Made by a program: the position numbers and the translations under genes. From contig NZ_CP139979.1 of assembly GCF_034424525.1 (NCBI RefSeq), forward strand, positions 2,251,501 through 2,315,500: a stretch of 64,000 nucleotides of DNA. Reading direction: 5' to 3'. How positions within the stretch are numbered: position 1 is the stretch's first letter; each line of letters starts with the position of its first letter. The stretch comes from Sphingobium yanoikuyae. Lineage in GTDB: Bacteria > Pseudomonadota > Alphaproteobacteria > Sphingomonadales > Sphingomonadaceae. The notes under the pieces are model-generated. The model saw only the letters and a list, made by a program, of their open reading frames with translations, made no database searches and was not told the origin of the DNA. Below, piece after piece: positions 37,621 through 46,240 of the stretch.

Positions 37621-38967
37621 ATGGCTGCAGGCAATGACTTTTCCGCCGGGTTGAGCCGACTGGGTTTTGGCGCCTGGAGCGGCGGCGATATGCCTGCGGC
37701 CCGGTCCGACCTGCTCGCCCCCGGATTGAAAGCAGCAACCGCCCCCATCAGCAGCAAGCGCGCCCTTCCGCCATCCGACCAGGCCCTGCGCGACATGCTC
37801 GGCGCCCGCAAGGAACGGCGGCGCGGCAACAGGCAGGACGATGATGCACCAGCCGATGCCAAGCCCGCCCTGCGGACATCGCCGACCGTCGAACTCTGGG
37901 CCACATTATCCGCATCGCAACGCCCCGATTTCGGTTTCGGCGAGCGGCTGGTGCTGCATTGGGCCAATTATTTCACCGTGGCCGCGGTCAAGGGAAAGGT
38001 TGGCTGGACAGTCGGGCCGTTCATGCGCGAAGCGATCCGGCCCAATGTCGCTGGCCGGTTCGAACAGCTTCTCACGGCCGCCACCTTGCATCCTGCCATG
38101 CTGTTCTACCTCGACAATGCCGGTTCGATCGGGCCTCAGTCGATTGTCGGCCGGAAAAAATCGCGCGGCCTGAACGAAAATCTCGCCCGCGAACTGCTGG
38201 AACTGCACACGCTGGGCGCCGATGGTGGCTATAATCAGGCTGACGTCATCAGCATGGCAGGCATATTGACCGGCTGGGGCGTCAACCTGAACCTTGAAAG
38301 TCCCGATTGCGGCACCGTCGTCTTCGATCCTCGCAAGCATCAGCCAGGCAGCAAGATGCTGCTGGGCCAGCGCCTGCCGGACGAAGGCCCCGACCAGCTC
38401 CGCCGGGCCTTGGCGCTGCTCGCCGCGCATCCCTCCACCGCACGCAATGTGTCCCGCCGCATGCTGCTCGCCTTCGCCGGCGACAGCGTGCGGCCGGACG
38501 ATCTGACCCTGATGACGCGCAGCTTCGAACAGTCGCAGGGCGATCTGCGCGCATTGACAGCGACCATGTTGTCGCTCGACACGATGTGGACGCCGCCGCT
38601 CGGCAAATTGCGGCCGCCGATCGAACTGCTCCATATCGCCGCCGGCATCGTCGGTGCGGTCCCGCAACCGATGGAGGTCGGGCGCGCCCTCACCGCCATG
38701 GGTCAACCCTCGCTGCAGGCGCCCTCGCCCAAGGGCTGGCCAGAGGCCGACAATAGCTGGCTGCTGTCGGACGGCATCAAGAGCCGACTGGACTGGGCCG
38801 CAGATCTGGGCCGGCGTTTTGGCGACCGGGTGGACACCGGTGCGATCGCGAAGGGCACCGGCGGCTGGCTATTGACCGACGAGACCGGCACCACTCTTCG
38901 CCGTGCAGCAACCCCGCAGCAGGCACTTGCCCTGTTGCTGATGTGCCCCGAAGTGCAACGGAGATAG
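37621..38967 (+). CDS. DUF1800 domain protein
   Basis: 448 residues. The DUF1800 signature is clear: RLVLHWANYFTVAAVKGKVG, LLTAATLHPAMLFYLDN, the NENLARELLELHTLG metal-like motif, ISMAGILTGW and RKHQPGSKMLLGQ. There is no clear signal peptide. These proteins usually sit next to DUF1501 genes, as here, and the pair is suspected to work together on an exported substrate. Reaction unknown. Confidence 0.9.
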   Translation: MAAGNDFSAGLSRLGFGAWSGGDMPAARSDLLAPGLKAATAPISSKRALPPSDQALRDMLGARKERRRGNRQDDDAPADAKPALRTSPTVELWATLSASQRPDFGFGERLVLHWANYFTVAAVKGKVGWTVGPFMREAIRPNVAGRFEQLLTAATLHPAMLFYLDNAGSIGPQSIVGRKKSRGLNENLARELLELHTLGADGGYNQADVISMAGILTGWGVNLNLESPDCGTVVFDPRKHQPGSKMLLGQRLPDEGPDQLRRALALLAAHPSTARNVSRRMLLAFAGDSVRPDDLTLMTRSFEQSQGDLRALTATMLSLDTMWTPPLGKLRPPIELLHIAAGIVGAVPQPMEVGRALTAMGQPSLQAPSPKGWPEADNSWLLSDGIKSRLDWAADLGRRFGDRVDTGAIAKGTGGWLLTDETGTTLRRAATPQQALALLLMCPEVQRR

Positions 38968-38969
38968 GC

Positions 38970-40163
38970 ATGGATCTATATCGCAGAGACATGCTGACCG
39001 GGGCCGCATTACTGGCCGGGTCAGCGCTCATTCCCAGGGCGGCGATAGCGGCTGGCGGACGCGACCGCCGTCTGGTGGTGGTGATGCTGCGCGGTGGCAT
39101 GGACGGGCTGGCCACGATCATGCCGGTCGGCGATCCGGCCTTTGCCGATCTGCGCCCCGGCCATGCCCAGTCAGGCACCCTCCCGCTCGATGGACTGTTC
39201 CACGCCCACCCCGCCCTCAAGACCCTTGCCGCAATGGTCGCCAGCAAGGAAGCCATCATCTTTCACGCCACCGCCTCTCCCTATCGAGGCCGGTCGCATT
39301 TCGACGGCCAGGAAGTGCTGGAAAGCGGGCTGGCGCGCGAAGGGCTGGGCGCGGACAGCGGCTGGCTCAACCGCGCGCTGGCCGCCATTCCGATGCTCGA
39401 GGGGGAGCGCGCCGACGCCGTGGCAGTGGCCGCGACCACTCCGCTGCTGCTGCGCGGCGCAGCACCGGTCGAAAGCTGGCAGCCACAGGTTCTGCCCTAT
39501 GCAGATCCCGATCTGTGCGAGCGACTGCTTGCGCTCTACAGCGCGCGCGACCCTGGGCTGGCGCAGGCGCTGCAAAATGGCATTGGCGTCGATGCCTTTC
39601 TCGGCGCCACAAATGATCAGGGCATGCAAAGCCGCAAGGCGCCCGCGGATTCGCCTGCCGGCTTCCCTACAGCGATGACATCCCTCGCCGCGCTGATGAC
39701 CCGCCCCCATGGCCCCCGCATCGCCATGCTCAACTATGATGGCTGGGATACCCATGCGATGGAGGAAGGTCGACTGGCGGGCCAGTTGAGCGGCCTGGAC
39801 CAAGGTCTGGCCAATTTGCGCCAGGGCTTGGGCGCCGTCTGGCAGGATTGCGCCGTCCTGCTCGTCACCGAATTCGGGCGGACCGCGCGGCTCAACGGCA
39901 CGAAAGGAACCGATCACGGCACGGGCGGCGCGGCCTTTCTCGTCGGCGGCGCCGTACGAGGCGGTCGTGTGATCGCCGACTGGCCGGGCGTCGGCGATCC
40001 TGCCCTGCTTCAGGGACGCGACCTGCGCCCGACCATCGATATCCGCGCCGTCGCGAAAGGCATACTGGCCGATTGCTTCGGCATGGAACCCAAGCTGCTG
40101 GACGACAGGATATTTCCCGACAGCGCAGATGTTAGCCCTATAAAAGACCTGTTAAAAACCTGA
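38970..40163 (+). CDS. DUF1501 family exported protein
   Basis: 397 residues from ATG 38970, two bases after the DUF1800 stop. A Tat-like signal (YRRDMLTGAALLAGSALIPR) leads to the alkaline-phosphatase-superfamily-like DUF1501 pattern: LVVVMLRGGMDGLATIMPVG, HATASPYRGRSHFDGQEVLE, LNYDGWDTHAMEEG, LLVTEFGRTARLNGTKGTDH and GGAAFLVGGAVRGG. Potential metal ligands (WDTH, EFGRT, TDHG) are intact. It acts in the periplasm, coupled with the preceding gene. Confidence 0.92.
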   Translation: MDLYRRDMLTGAALLAGSALIPRAAIAAGGRDRRLVVVMLRGGMDGLATIMPVGDPAFADLRPGHAQSGTLPLDGLFHAHPALKTLAAMVASKEAIIFHATASPYRGRSHFDGQEVLESGLAREGLGADSGWLNRALAAIPMLEGERADAVAVAATTPLLLRGAAPVESWQPQVLPYADPDLCERLLALYSARDPGLAQALQNGIGVDAFLGATNDQGMQSRKAPADSPAGFPTAMTSLAALMTRPHGPRIAMLNYDGWDTHAMEEGRLAGQLSGLDQGLANLRQGLGAVWQDCAVLLVTEFGRTARLNGTKGTDHGTGGAAFLVGGAVRGGRVIADWPGVGDPALLQGRDLRPTIDIRAVAKGILADCFGMEPKLLDDRIFPDSADVSPIKDLLKT

Positions 40164-40310
40164 CCTTTACTGCACCTTTTCCAGGCCGGTTGAGAGCCAC
40201 AAACTAACCACCTCCATTTTTATTGACGAGCAGGACCAGCAGCACAAACGTCGCCTCTTGTTGTCCAGAATAACGCCGTCTAAACCCGCATCATAACGGG
40301 GGGAATATTG

Positions 40311-42797
40311 ATGGAAGCGGAAGAATCGGTCGTTTCGAAAAGGCTGATGGCGTTCTGGCGCAAGCAGGATCGCCAAGGCGCGCAGGCTTATGCGGAGGAA
40401 CTGCGGGAGGAGGATGGGAACCCCTGGCAGCAGGTGCTGCGCAGCTATGATGCGCTTTGGGAACTGGATGACCTGGCCGCCCAGCATGATGTGCCCGATC
40501 GGTTCCGGCCGAACATCTGGTGGATGCGAGGCCCCTTCCCCGGAAATTTCGGAGACATATTAACCCCCTATGTGCTCTGGCACGCCTTTGGTATCATTCC
40601 GCGCTGGATAGCCGCCAACCGATCGCAGGGCCTGTGCATCGGCAGCATCGCCAAATTCGCGCGCAAGGGCACGATGGTCTGGGGATCGGGCATGCCGCGC
40701 GCAAGTGATCCTCTGGCCGCCAATGCCGTCTGGGCGGCCGTGCGCGGCCCGCTCTCACGCGAAGCCGTGCTGGCATCGGGTGGCGACATTCCCGAAATTT
40801 ATGGCGATGGCGCCGTGCTGCTGCCAGAAATCTACGCGCCACAGGTGGAGAAGACCCATCGCATCGGCATCATCCCGCATGTATTGCAGGAACAGCAATT
40901 GCGCGACGCGCTCGAAAAGGCTGGCAAGACACACGAGGTCAAGGTGATCTCGCTCTTGGCCGCCGATTTCGCCGATATCGAGCGAGTGATCCGCGACATC
41001 ATATCGTGCGAAGAGATCGTATCGACATCGCTCCACGGCGTCATCGTTTCCCACGCCTATGGTGTGCCATGCCAGTCGGCCCGCATCATCGCCCCGGAGG
41101 AAGACGCCGAAGATTCGTTCAAGATGCGCGATTACAAGGCTTCGGTGGGATTGGAAGACGGCCCGATCGGCATCCCCGAAAGCTTTACCGACATGGACTG
41201 GCTCGACGCCAGACAGTGCCGCTTGCCGCCGCGACCGATCAATACGGCGGCCCTGCGCGCTGCCTTCCCCTTCGACACGCCGGAAAAGGAGCGGCGGGCG
41301 GCCGCCGAAGCTGCGGAGGCAGAAAAGGCGCTCCGCCAGAAAGCCAATGCCGCGCTATTTCTGGCCCGCGACCATGTCCGGGACGGACAGCACGACGCGG
41401 CGAAGCAAGCCTCGTCCGACCGCCAGTTGCAGGTCGCGCAGCCGCAACTCCTCCTGATCCACGTGGCCGCGCTCATCCAGTCCGGCGAGGCCGACGCGAT
41501 CGCAGCATTTGCGCATGATGCCATCGACCTGCCGGTCGAACCCGCGATCAAGTTCGCCATGCTCCGTCAACTCGCGCTCAGCGGCCATGCCGAACTCGCT
41601 GCCTCCATCCTCATCCCACAGGTTGACCTGCGCTCGCACCATGCCTTTGTCCGGGTCAAGCGCCTGATCCTGGTAAATGTCTCCACCCCCGATCTTCGCG
41701 ACAGGCTCCGCAAGACGATCGGCACGGAAGGTCAGACCAAAGTCGTACCGATGCAGGCGCGCCCGACGGAATTCCGTTTTCAGAAGCCCCCGGCACAAAA
41801 TATCTGGGGTTCCGTTCGCCTGGAGGCCGCGCCGGCAACCCCCGCCCATCATGCCGCGCAATTGCGCGCCGAGGCCGATGCGTTTCAGGCTAAGATGACG
41901 ACGCCCCGCCAGCCCGGCGTACTTGAATATCACGACGTCTATACCGATGCTCGCGGTCAGGTTTGGCGGACGGATGGGAGTTTCCTGGTCTATCGTTCGG
42001 CACCGGTCGAAAATTTTGCGCCCATACCGGCGGCTTCGTTCGACATCGCCTTTGCCGCCAATCGTGGATCGCGGGGCATCTATCACTGGCTCGTCGATTA
42101 TCTGCCGATGTTCGCCTGGATCATGGACGAAAAGGCAGCGGGCCGGCCCGTGCCGCCAATCCTGATCAACGCCGGCAATGGCAGCTTCGAACGTCAATCG
42201 CTCGATCTGCTGGGGCTGAGCGACGACATTGTCGAAGTCGTTGCTGGCGCGCCGGTCAAGGTCGAGCGACTGATCACGTCGCGTGTGGGCTTCCGCGGCA
42301 TGGTCGGCTGGCAGCATCTGGAATCGGTCTTCTCACCGATCATCGAACGCGCACTTGCCCTGGCGAAAGAACAGGACGTCATCCTGCCGCGCCGGGTCTA
42401 TATTTCTCGTCGCGCCGTCCCGCGGCGACCGATGCTCAACGAAAGCCATATCGAGGATCATGCGCGTTCGGCGGGCTTCGAGATCCTCGATTTCGCGACA
42501 TTACCGCTGTGGCATCAGATCGCGATCTCGCACAATGCCGAAACGATCATGTCCCCCCATGGCGCAGGTCTGTCGCACCTGATCTTCGCAAAGCCAGGTA
42601 CGCAGGTGATCGAACTGCTCCCCATCCAGGATGGAACCTACCAGTTGCGGTTCAACTATGCTCGACTGTCGATCCTCAAGGGGCTGGATTACACGGCGTG
42701 GCTGGAACCCCAGCAGCCGCAGATCAATGAATGGCAGGTCGACACAAGCCGCTTCCCCCCCTTTCTCGACGATCTGCTTGCGAGCAAGGTTCGGTAG
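40311..42797 (+). CDS. polysaccharide pyruvyltransferase - GT61 fusion protein
   Basis: 828 residues from ATG 40311 (GGGGGGAA ahead). The N-terminal third is a polysaccharide pyruvyltransferase domain (WWMRGPFPGNFGDILTPY, TMVWGSGMPRAS, VSTSLHGVIVSHAYGVPC). A middle region from about 330 to 560 is helical and Ala/Lys/Glu-rich. The last third is a GT61 glycosyltransferase (GIYHWLVDYLPMFAWIMDE, PRRVYISRRAVPRRPMLNE, MSPHGAGLSHLIFAKPG). Together they would add pyruvate and a sugar to a capsule or exopolysaccharide. There is no membrane segment and no adjacent polysaccharide cluster. Confidence 0.85.
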   Translation: MEAEESVVSKRLMAFWRKQDRQGAQAYAEELREEDGNPWQQVLRSYDALWELDDLAAQHDVPDRFRPNIWWMRGPFPGNFGDILTPYVLWHAFGIIPRWIAANRSQGLCIGSIAKFARKGTMVWGSGMPRASDPLAANAVWAAVRGPLSREAVLASGGDIPEIYGDGAVLLPEIYAPQVEKTHRIGIIPHVLQEQQLRDALEKAGKTHEVKVISLLAADFADIERVIRDIISCEEIVSTSLHGVIVSHAYGVPCQSARIIAPEEDAEDSFKMRDYKASVGLEDGPIGIPESFTDMDWLDARQCRLPPRPINTAALRAAFPFDTPEKERRAAAEAAEAEKALRQKANAALFLARDHVRDGQHDAAKQASSDRQLQVAQPQLLLIHVAALIQSGEADAIAAFAHDAIDLPVEPAIKFAMLRQLALSGHAELAASILIPQVDLRSHHAFVRVKRLILVNVSTPDLRDRLRKTIGTEGQTKVVPMQARPTEFRFQKPPAQNIWGSVRLEAAPATPAHHAAQLRAEADAFQAKMTTPRQPGVLEYHDVYTDARGQVWRTDGSFLVYRSAPVENFAPIPAASFDIAFAANRGSRGIYHWLVDYLPMFAWIMDEKAAGRPVPPILINAGNGSFERQSLDLLGLSDDIVEVVAGAPVKVERLITSRVGFRGMVGWQHLESVFSPIIERALALAKEQDVILPRRVYISRRAVPRRPMLNESHIEDHARSAGFEILDFATLPLWHQIAISHNAETIMSPHGAGLSHLIFAKPGTQVIELLPIQDGTYQLRFNYARLSILKGLDYTAWLEPQQPQINEWQVDTSRFPPFLDDLLASKVR

Positions 42798-42890
42798 ACT
42801 TCTTCCGCCAGAATCGGAGAGCTAGGGGCGAGAGTGGAATGATCGGATGCGATTGCCCGCATTGGTCCAGCATCAGACCTCCACACCAAC

Positions 42891-43066
42891 AAAATGGGGG
42901 CCGACATCACTGTCGGCCCCCACTAACGTCGGTTCCTTTCGGCCACATGCCCTTGCGGGTTGCGCCTTCCGGTCCGGCGATGTGATGTGTTGCCACATCT
43001 TCGCGCGGGAGAACGAGCCCTAAGGTCTGTTCACCTCTGCTATCCTTCCGTTTGAAGCCCGACGTT
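42891..43066 (-). ncRNA. candidate structured small RNA
   Basis: There is no ORF here. Read on the minus strand, AACGTCGG at 43066-43059 pairs with CCGACGTT at 42932-42925, closing a domain of about 142 bases that runs straight into the terminator. Inside is a perfect GATGTG-GCAA-CACATC hairpin (42999-42984), a CCC-GCAA-GGG hairpin (42959-42950) and a CC-GAAA-GG candidate. All three loops are GNRA only on the minus strand, which supports that sense. Size and layout recall 6S-like RNAs, but I cannot match any known class. Confidence 0.5.
42895..42922 (-). terminator. intrinsic terminator of a minus-strand transcript
   Basis: A perfect 12-base stem (42895-42906 with 42911-42922) around TCAC. 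The T-run lies on the minus-strand side (stem then TTTTG), so it stops minus-strand transcription; the plus side has no T-run. It immediately follows the closing stem of the structured region at 42925-43066. Confidence 0.85.
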
Positions 43067-43346
43067 CACTTTCGCGCGTACCCGGCATCATCCTGAAAGG
43101 CTTGGATCCGATCGTCCCTGCCATCCTCGCGCATGGCAGCTCCCAACGGATCATCAGGGCAAAAAATCCTTGATTTCTCTTGGATTTTCCGGCTTTGGAT
43201 CGCTCCTTGCCGACTGTCCCGATAAGAGGATGCTGTCACGATCCGCGAGTCGCACAAAGCGGATTCAGACAGTTTGAAGACAGGCCGCGCCACAAATCTG
43301 TGGATAACTTTGGATAAGTCTGAAAATCGGCGGAAATCCGCGCGCT
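43067..43346. other. intergenic stretch with no gene seen, upstream of ncRNA
   Basis: Apart from two DnaA-box-like words near its right end, I see no supported gene. Reading frames across it on either strand are short or shadows. It probably holds the ncRNA promoter (a GTGAAC ... GATAGC pair near 43067-43040 is a weak candidate). Confidence 0.5.
43299..43317. promoter_or_regulatory. pair of DnaA-box-like sites
   Basis: TGTGGATAA (43299-43307) is a perfect DnaA box in reverse orientation; TTTGGATAA (43309-43317) differs by one base. Both point the same way, ten bases apart, one helical turn. Nothing else typical of an origin (hemE, parA, dnaA, a run of boxes) lies nearby. Confidence 0.45.
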
Positions 43347-43784
43347 TCAGGCGGGCGCCCAATCGGGCGGCGCGAGCGTGAAGCCCGCAAAGTCGAAGCC
43401 CGGCGTGACCGTGCAACTGACGAGCGCCCATCCGCCGACCGGCCGCGCCGCCTGCCAATGATGCGCCGGGACCAGGCGTTGCGGCATCTGTCCCGCGGCG
43501 ATATCCGGGCCGAGGTGATGATCGACCGCCGGCCCCTGCGGCGGAGCAATGCCCAGGATGATCGGTGCCCCCGCATGCCAGAACCACATCTCGTCGGCAT
43601 CGACCCGATGCCAGTGCGATCGCTGATGCGCCTCCAGCAGGAACAGGATCGCGGTGCCCGCCGCTCTCTGGCCCGCAGCCGCCTCTGCCCGCCAGGTTTC
43701 GCGATACCAGCCGCCTTCGGGATGCGGGGCCAGGTCGAGCGCCCGGATCAGTGCGGCAGCATCCTGCCCGTCGCCTGCGTTCAT
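43347..43784 (-). CDS. DUF985 cupin family protein
   Basis: 145 residues, a single cupin. It opens with ALIRALDLAPHPEGGWYRET, the DUF985 signature, then ILFLLEAHQRSHWHRVDADEMWFWHAG with the metal-binding His/Glu pattern, and ends with GWALVSCTVTPGFDFAGF. Function is unknown; an enzyme or sugar binder is plausible. Confidence 0.88.
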   Translation of the reverse strand: MNAGDGQDAAALIRALDLAPHPEGGWYRETWRAEAAAGQRAAGTAILFLLEAHQRSHWHRVDADEMWFWHAGAPIILGIAPPQGPAVDHHLGPDIAAGQMPQRLVPAHHWQAARPVGGWALVSCTVTPGFDFAGFTLAPPDWAPA

Positions 43785-43905
43785 CGCTTCACCTCAAATT
43801 TAATTTCCGCTGAAACAAAAACTTATGCCGTTGTCAGAGGTTCATGCAACCTAGGTCAATAGGCAGGGGTTCAATCGGCTGACAACGCAATTCGGAGGAG
43901 ATTTC

Positions 43906-44208
43906 ATGCGTAACGCCCTTATGGCCATGGCCGCCCTGTCGCTGGCCATTCCCGTGTCGATGGCCGTTCCCACGGACGGCGCACAGGCCCGCAAACATTA
44001 TCGTTACAAGGAATGGCGCGGTCGCGACGGTCGCACCTATTGCCGCAAGTCCGACGGCACGACCGGCCTGATCATCGGCGGTGTCGGCGGTGCGCTGGTC
44101 GGCCGCGCGATCGACACCCGCGGCGACCGTGCGACTGGCACGATCCTCGGCGCTGCCGGCGGCGCGCTGCTCGGCAAGGAAATCGACAGCAAGCGTCGCT
44201 GCCGCTGA
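43906..44208 (+). CDS. glycine-zipper 2TM exported protein
   Basis: 100 residues with a signal peptide (LMAMAALSLAIPVSMA) and a GLIIGGVGGALVGRAID ... GTILGAAGGALLGKEID glycine-zipper pair typical of envelope proteins of the 17-kDa/2TM type. Cysteines in TYCRKS and RRCR may form a disulfide. It likely sits in the outer envelope. A GGAG site precedes the ATG. Confidence 0.85.
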   Translation: MRNALMAMAALSLAIPVSMAVPTDGAQARKHYRYKEWRGRDGRTYCRKSDGTTGLIIGGVGGALVGRAIDTRGDRATGTILGAAGGALLGKEIDSKRRCR

Positions 44209-44228
44209 TCCCGTCGTCAAGGACAACG

Positions 44229-44265
44229 AAAAAGGGCGGCTTCCCATCGGGAAGCCGCCCTTTTT
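44229..44265. terminator. bidirectional terminator
   Basis: A perfect 17-base stem including AAAAA and TTTTT ends around an ATC loop, between the convergent glycine-zipper and exported-protein genes. The A/T ends make it effective on both strands. Confidence 0.92.
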
Positions 44266-44285
44266 GATGGCCGAAGCCAAATGGC

Positions 44286-44582
44286 TTAGTTGGTCGCGCC
44301 CGAAGCCGCGCCGCGCGCGTCATCGACCTTGAACGACACGGTCTGGCCGCCCGAGACGCCCGAAACCTTGTCACCCTTGACCTGCAGGTTGAAGGCGACG
44401 GCGTCCGGGTAACGACGACCCGAGATCACCTTTCCGGTCTTGGTATCCTTGACGTCATAGACGTAGGTGTAGCCTTCGTGGGTGAAGCGCTGCTTGGCGG
44501 CATCCTGCGCATTGGCGGGGGCAGCGACGGCAACGATGGCGCTCAGGGCGCCGGCGACAACAAACTTGGACAGCATTCGCAT
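44286..44582 (-). CDS. small exported protein of unknown function
   Basis: 98 residues from the ATG at 44582, preceded by AAGGAG. The signal peptide is KFVVAGALSAIVAVAAPANA. The mature part (about 75 residues) has beta-forming segments (GYTYVYDVKDTKTGKVISGR, AFNLQVKGDKVSG) and no cysteines. The open frame runs on upstream into the EVE gene region, which is a shadow. No named family recognised. Confidence 0.75.
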   Translation of the reverse strand: MRMLSKFVVAGALSAIVAVAAPANAQDAAKQRFTHEGYTYVYDVKDTKTGKVISGRRYPDAVAFNLQVKGDKVSGVSGGQTVSFKVDDARGAASGATN

Positions 44583-44725
44583 GGGTGTGCTCCTTGTGAA
44601 TGCCCTCAAACACCTCTTGGACATTCTGTTCTGTTGCCACCCATATGTTGCAGCGCAAAAACTCATACAATCGCAAAAAACGGCGTTCCAGTTGCGCGGA
44701 ACGCAATCGAGATTGTCTCGTTTTT

Positions 44726-45133
44726 CTAAGCCTTTGACAAGGCGACAATATGCTCGAACTGCTGCGGCGTCAGCGGCGCGACGGACAGGCGCGATTGCCG
44801 CAACATCACCATGTCGGCCAATGCCGGGTCCGCCTTCATCGTCTTCAGCGTCACCGGGCGATCCAGTTTCTTGTGCGGCGCAACATGTACCGCGATCCAC
44901 TTGCCGGTCTCGTCGGTGCTGTCCGGCGCCGCTTCCTCGACGATCTCCATGATGCCGACCGCCTCGACGCCGATATTGCTGTGATAGAAGAAGGCCAGGT
45001 CGCCCTTGCGCATCGCCTTCATATGCAGTTGGGCCGCGTGGTTGCGCACCCCGTCCCATTCCGCCTTCCCCTTCTTGACCAGGTCGGCATAGGAAAAGAC
45101 GTCGGGTTCCGATTTCATCAGCCAGTAGTTCAT
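44726..45133 (-). CDS. EVE domain protein
   Basis: 135 residues from ATG 45133, giving MNYWLMKSEPDVFSYADL, the usual EVE start. The remaining pattern agrees: GVRNHAAQLHMKAMRKGDLAFFYHSN in pieces, the GIMEIVEEA strand and a C-terminal PLTPQQFEHIVAL helix. EVE domains resemble the PUA/YTH fold and bind modified nucleotides in DNA or RNA. The in-frame start at 45148 is less family-like. Confidence 0.93.
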   Translation of the reverse strand: MNYWLMKSEPDVFSYADLVKKGKAEWDGVRNHAAQLHMKAMRKGDLAFFYHSNIGVEAVGIMEIVEEAAPDSTDETGKWIAVHVAPHKKLDRPVTLKTMKADPALADMVMLRQSRLSVAPLTPQQFEHIVALSKA

Positions 45134-45231
45134 GCCGCATCCTTGCATCAGGCGCCAAGGACGATCAAGGATGGGAACCAGCGCGGCTGATCGCTATATC
45201 ATCCGCAAGCAAATCGATCTGGAGAACATAC

Positions 45232-46179
45232 GTGTCGCAATCCGTGCTGGACCAGGTGCCCGTCCTGTCCATGGCAGAGATGAGCAAGGGCGATTTCGCC
45301 GCCGCCTTCGGCGGCTCCTTCCAACGCTTCGGCTTCGCCATGGTCAAGGACCATGGCATGGACCAGGCGCTGGTCGACAAGGGATGGGCGCTGGCCCGCG
45401 AATTCTTCGCCCAGCCGGTCGAGATGAAGCGCGCCTATGATGCCAAGTTCAATGGCGGCCAGCGCGGCTACACCGCTTTCGGCGTGGAAATCGCCAAGGG
45501 CGCGAGCGAGAATGACCTCAAGGAATTCTGGCATGTCGGCCGCGACCTTGCGCCGGGCGATCCGCTTGCCGAAACCATGCCGCCCAATGTCTGGCCGACC
45601 GAAATGCCGGCGTTTCGCGACGTGTTCGCGCCGCTCTATGCCGAGTTCGACCGGGTCGGCGCGGAACTGCTGTCGGCGATCGCCCTCTATCTGGGCCTGC
45701 CCGAACGCTGGTTCGACGGCCCCATCAAGGATGGCAACTCGATCCTGCGCCTGCTCCATTATCCGCCGGTGTCGCCGGAAGCACCGGGCATCCGTGCCGG
45801 CGCGCATGAGGATATCAACCTCATCACCCTGCTGCTGGGCGCCGAGGAAGGCGGGCTGGAACTGAAGGATCGCGACGGCAATTGGCTACCGGTCGTGCCG
45901 CCGCCGGGCGCGCTCGCGATCAATGTCGGCGACATGCTGCAGCGGCTGACCAACCATGTGCTGCCCTCGACCAGCCACCGCGTCGTCAACCCGCCGCCGG
46001 AACGGCGCGGCCATTCGCGCTATTCCATGCCCTTCTTCCTGCATCTGCGCCCCGACTTCATGATCGACGCGCTGCCGCAATGCGTGACGCCGGACAATCC
46101 GCGCCGCGAAGAGCCGATCAGTGCGCATGATTATCTGACCGAGCGGCTGATCGAGATCGGCCTGATCAAGAAGGCATAA
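45232..46179 (+). CDS. isopenicillin N synthase-like 2-oxoglutarate/Fe(II) oxygenase
   Basis: 315 residues from GTG 45232. The non-haem iron ligands are in AHEDINLITLLLG (His and Asp) and LPSTSHRVVNPP (His); HSRYSMPFFLH gives the RxS that binds 2-oxoglutarate. The N-terminal domain is FGFAMVKDHGMDQALVDKG. It hydroxylates or oxidises an unknown small molecule. No biosynthetic cluster is adjacent. Confidence 0.92.
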   Translation: MSQSVLDQVPVLSMAEMSKGDFAAAFGGSFQRFGFAMVKDHGMDQALVDKGWALAREFFAQPVEMKRAYDAKFNGGQRGYTAFGVEIAKGASENDLKEFWHVGRDLAPGDPLAETMPPNVWPTEMPAFRDVFAPLYAEFDRVGAELLSAIALYLGLPERWFDGPIKDGNSILRLLHYPPVSPEAPGIRAGAHEDINLITLLLGAEEGGLELKDRDGNWLPVVPPPGALAINVGDMLQRLTNHVLPSTSHRVVNPPPERRGHSRYSMPFFLHLRPDFMIDALPQCVTPDNPRREEPISAHDYLTERLIEIGLIKKA

Positions 46180-46181
46180 GA

Positions 46182-46218
46182 AAAGGCCCGCCGCTGCATC
46201 CGGCAGCGGCGGGCCTTT
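46182..46218. terminator. bidirectional terminator
   Basis: A perfect 16-base stem (46182-46197 with 46203-46218) flanked by AAA and TTT, with a five-base loop, between the convergent oxygenase and folB genes. Confidence 0.9.
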
Positions 46219-46240
46219 ATATTTCCGTCGTCAGCGGCAC

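Noticed and set aside
42891..43066. Assignment of the ncRNA candidate as 6S, SRP, RNase P or a known riboswitch
   Set aside because: Size fits 6S, but the conserved sequence of these classes, such as GGAAGGAAGCA of SRP, is missing; left as unknown.
43299..43317. Replication origin at the DnaA-box-like pair
   Set aside because: Only two boxes, no AT-rich unwinding region and no origin-linked genes.
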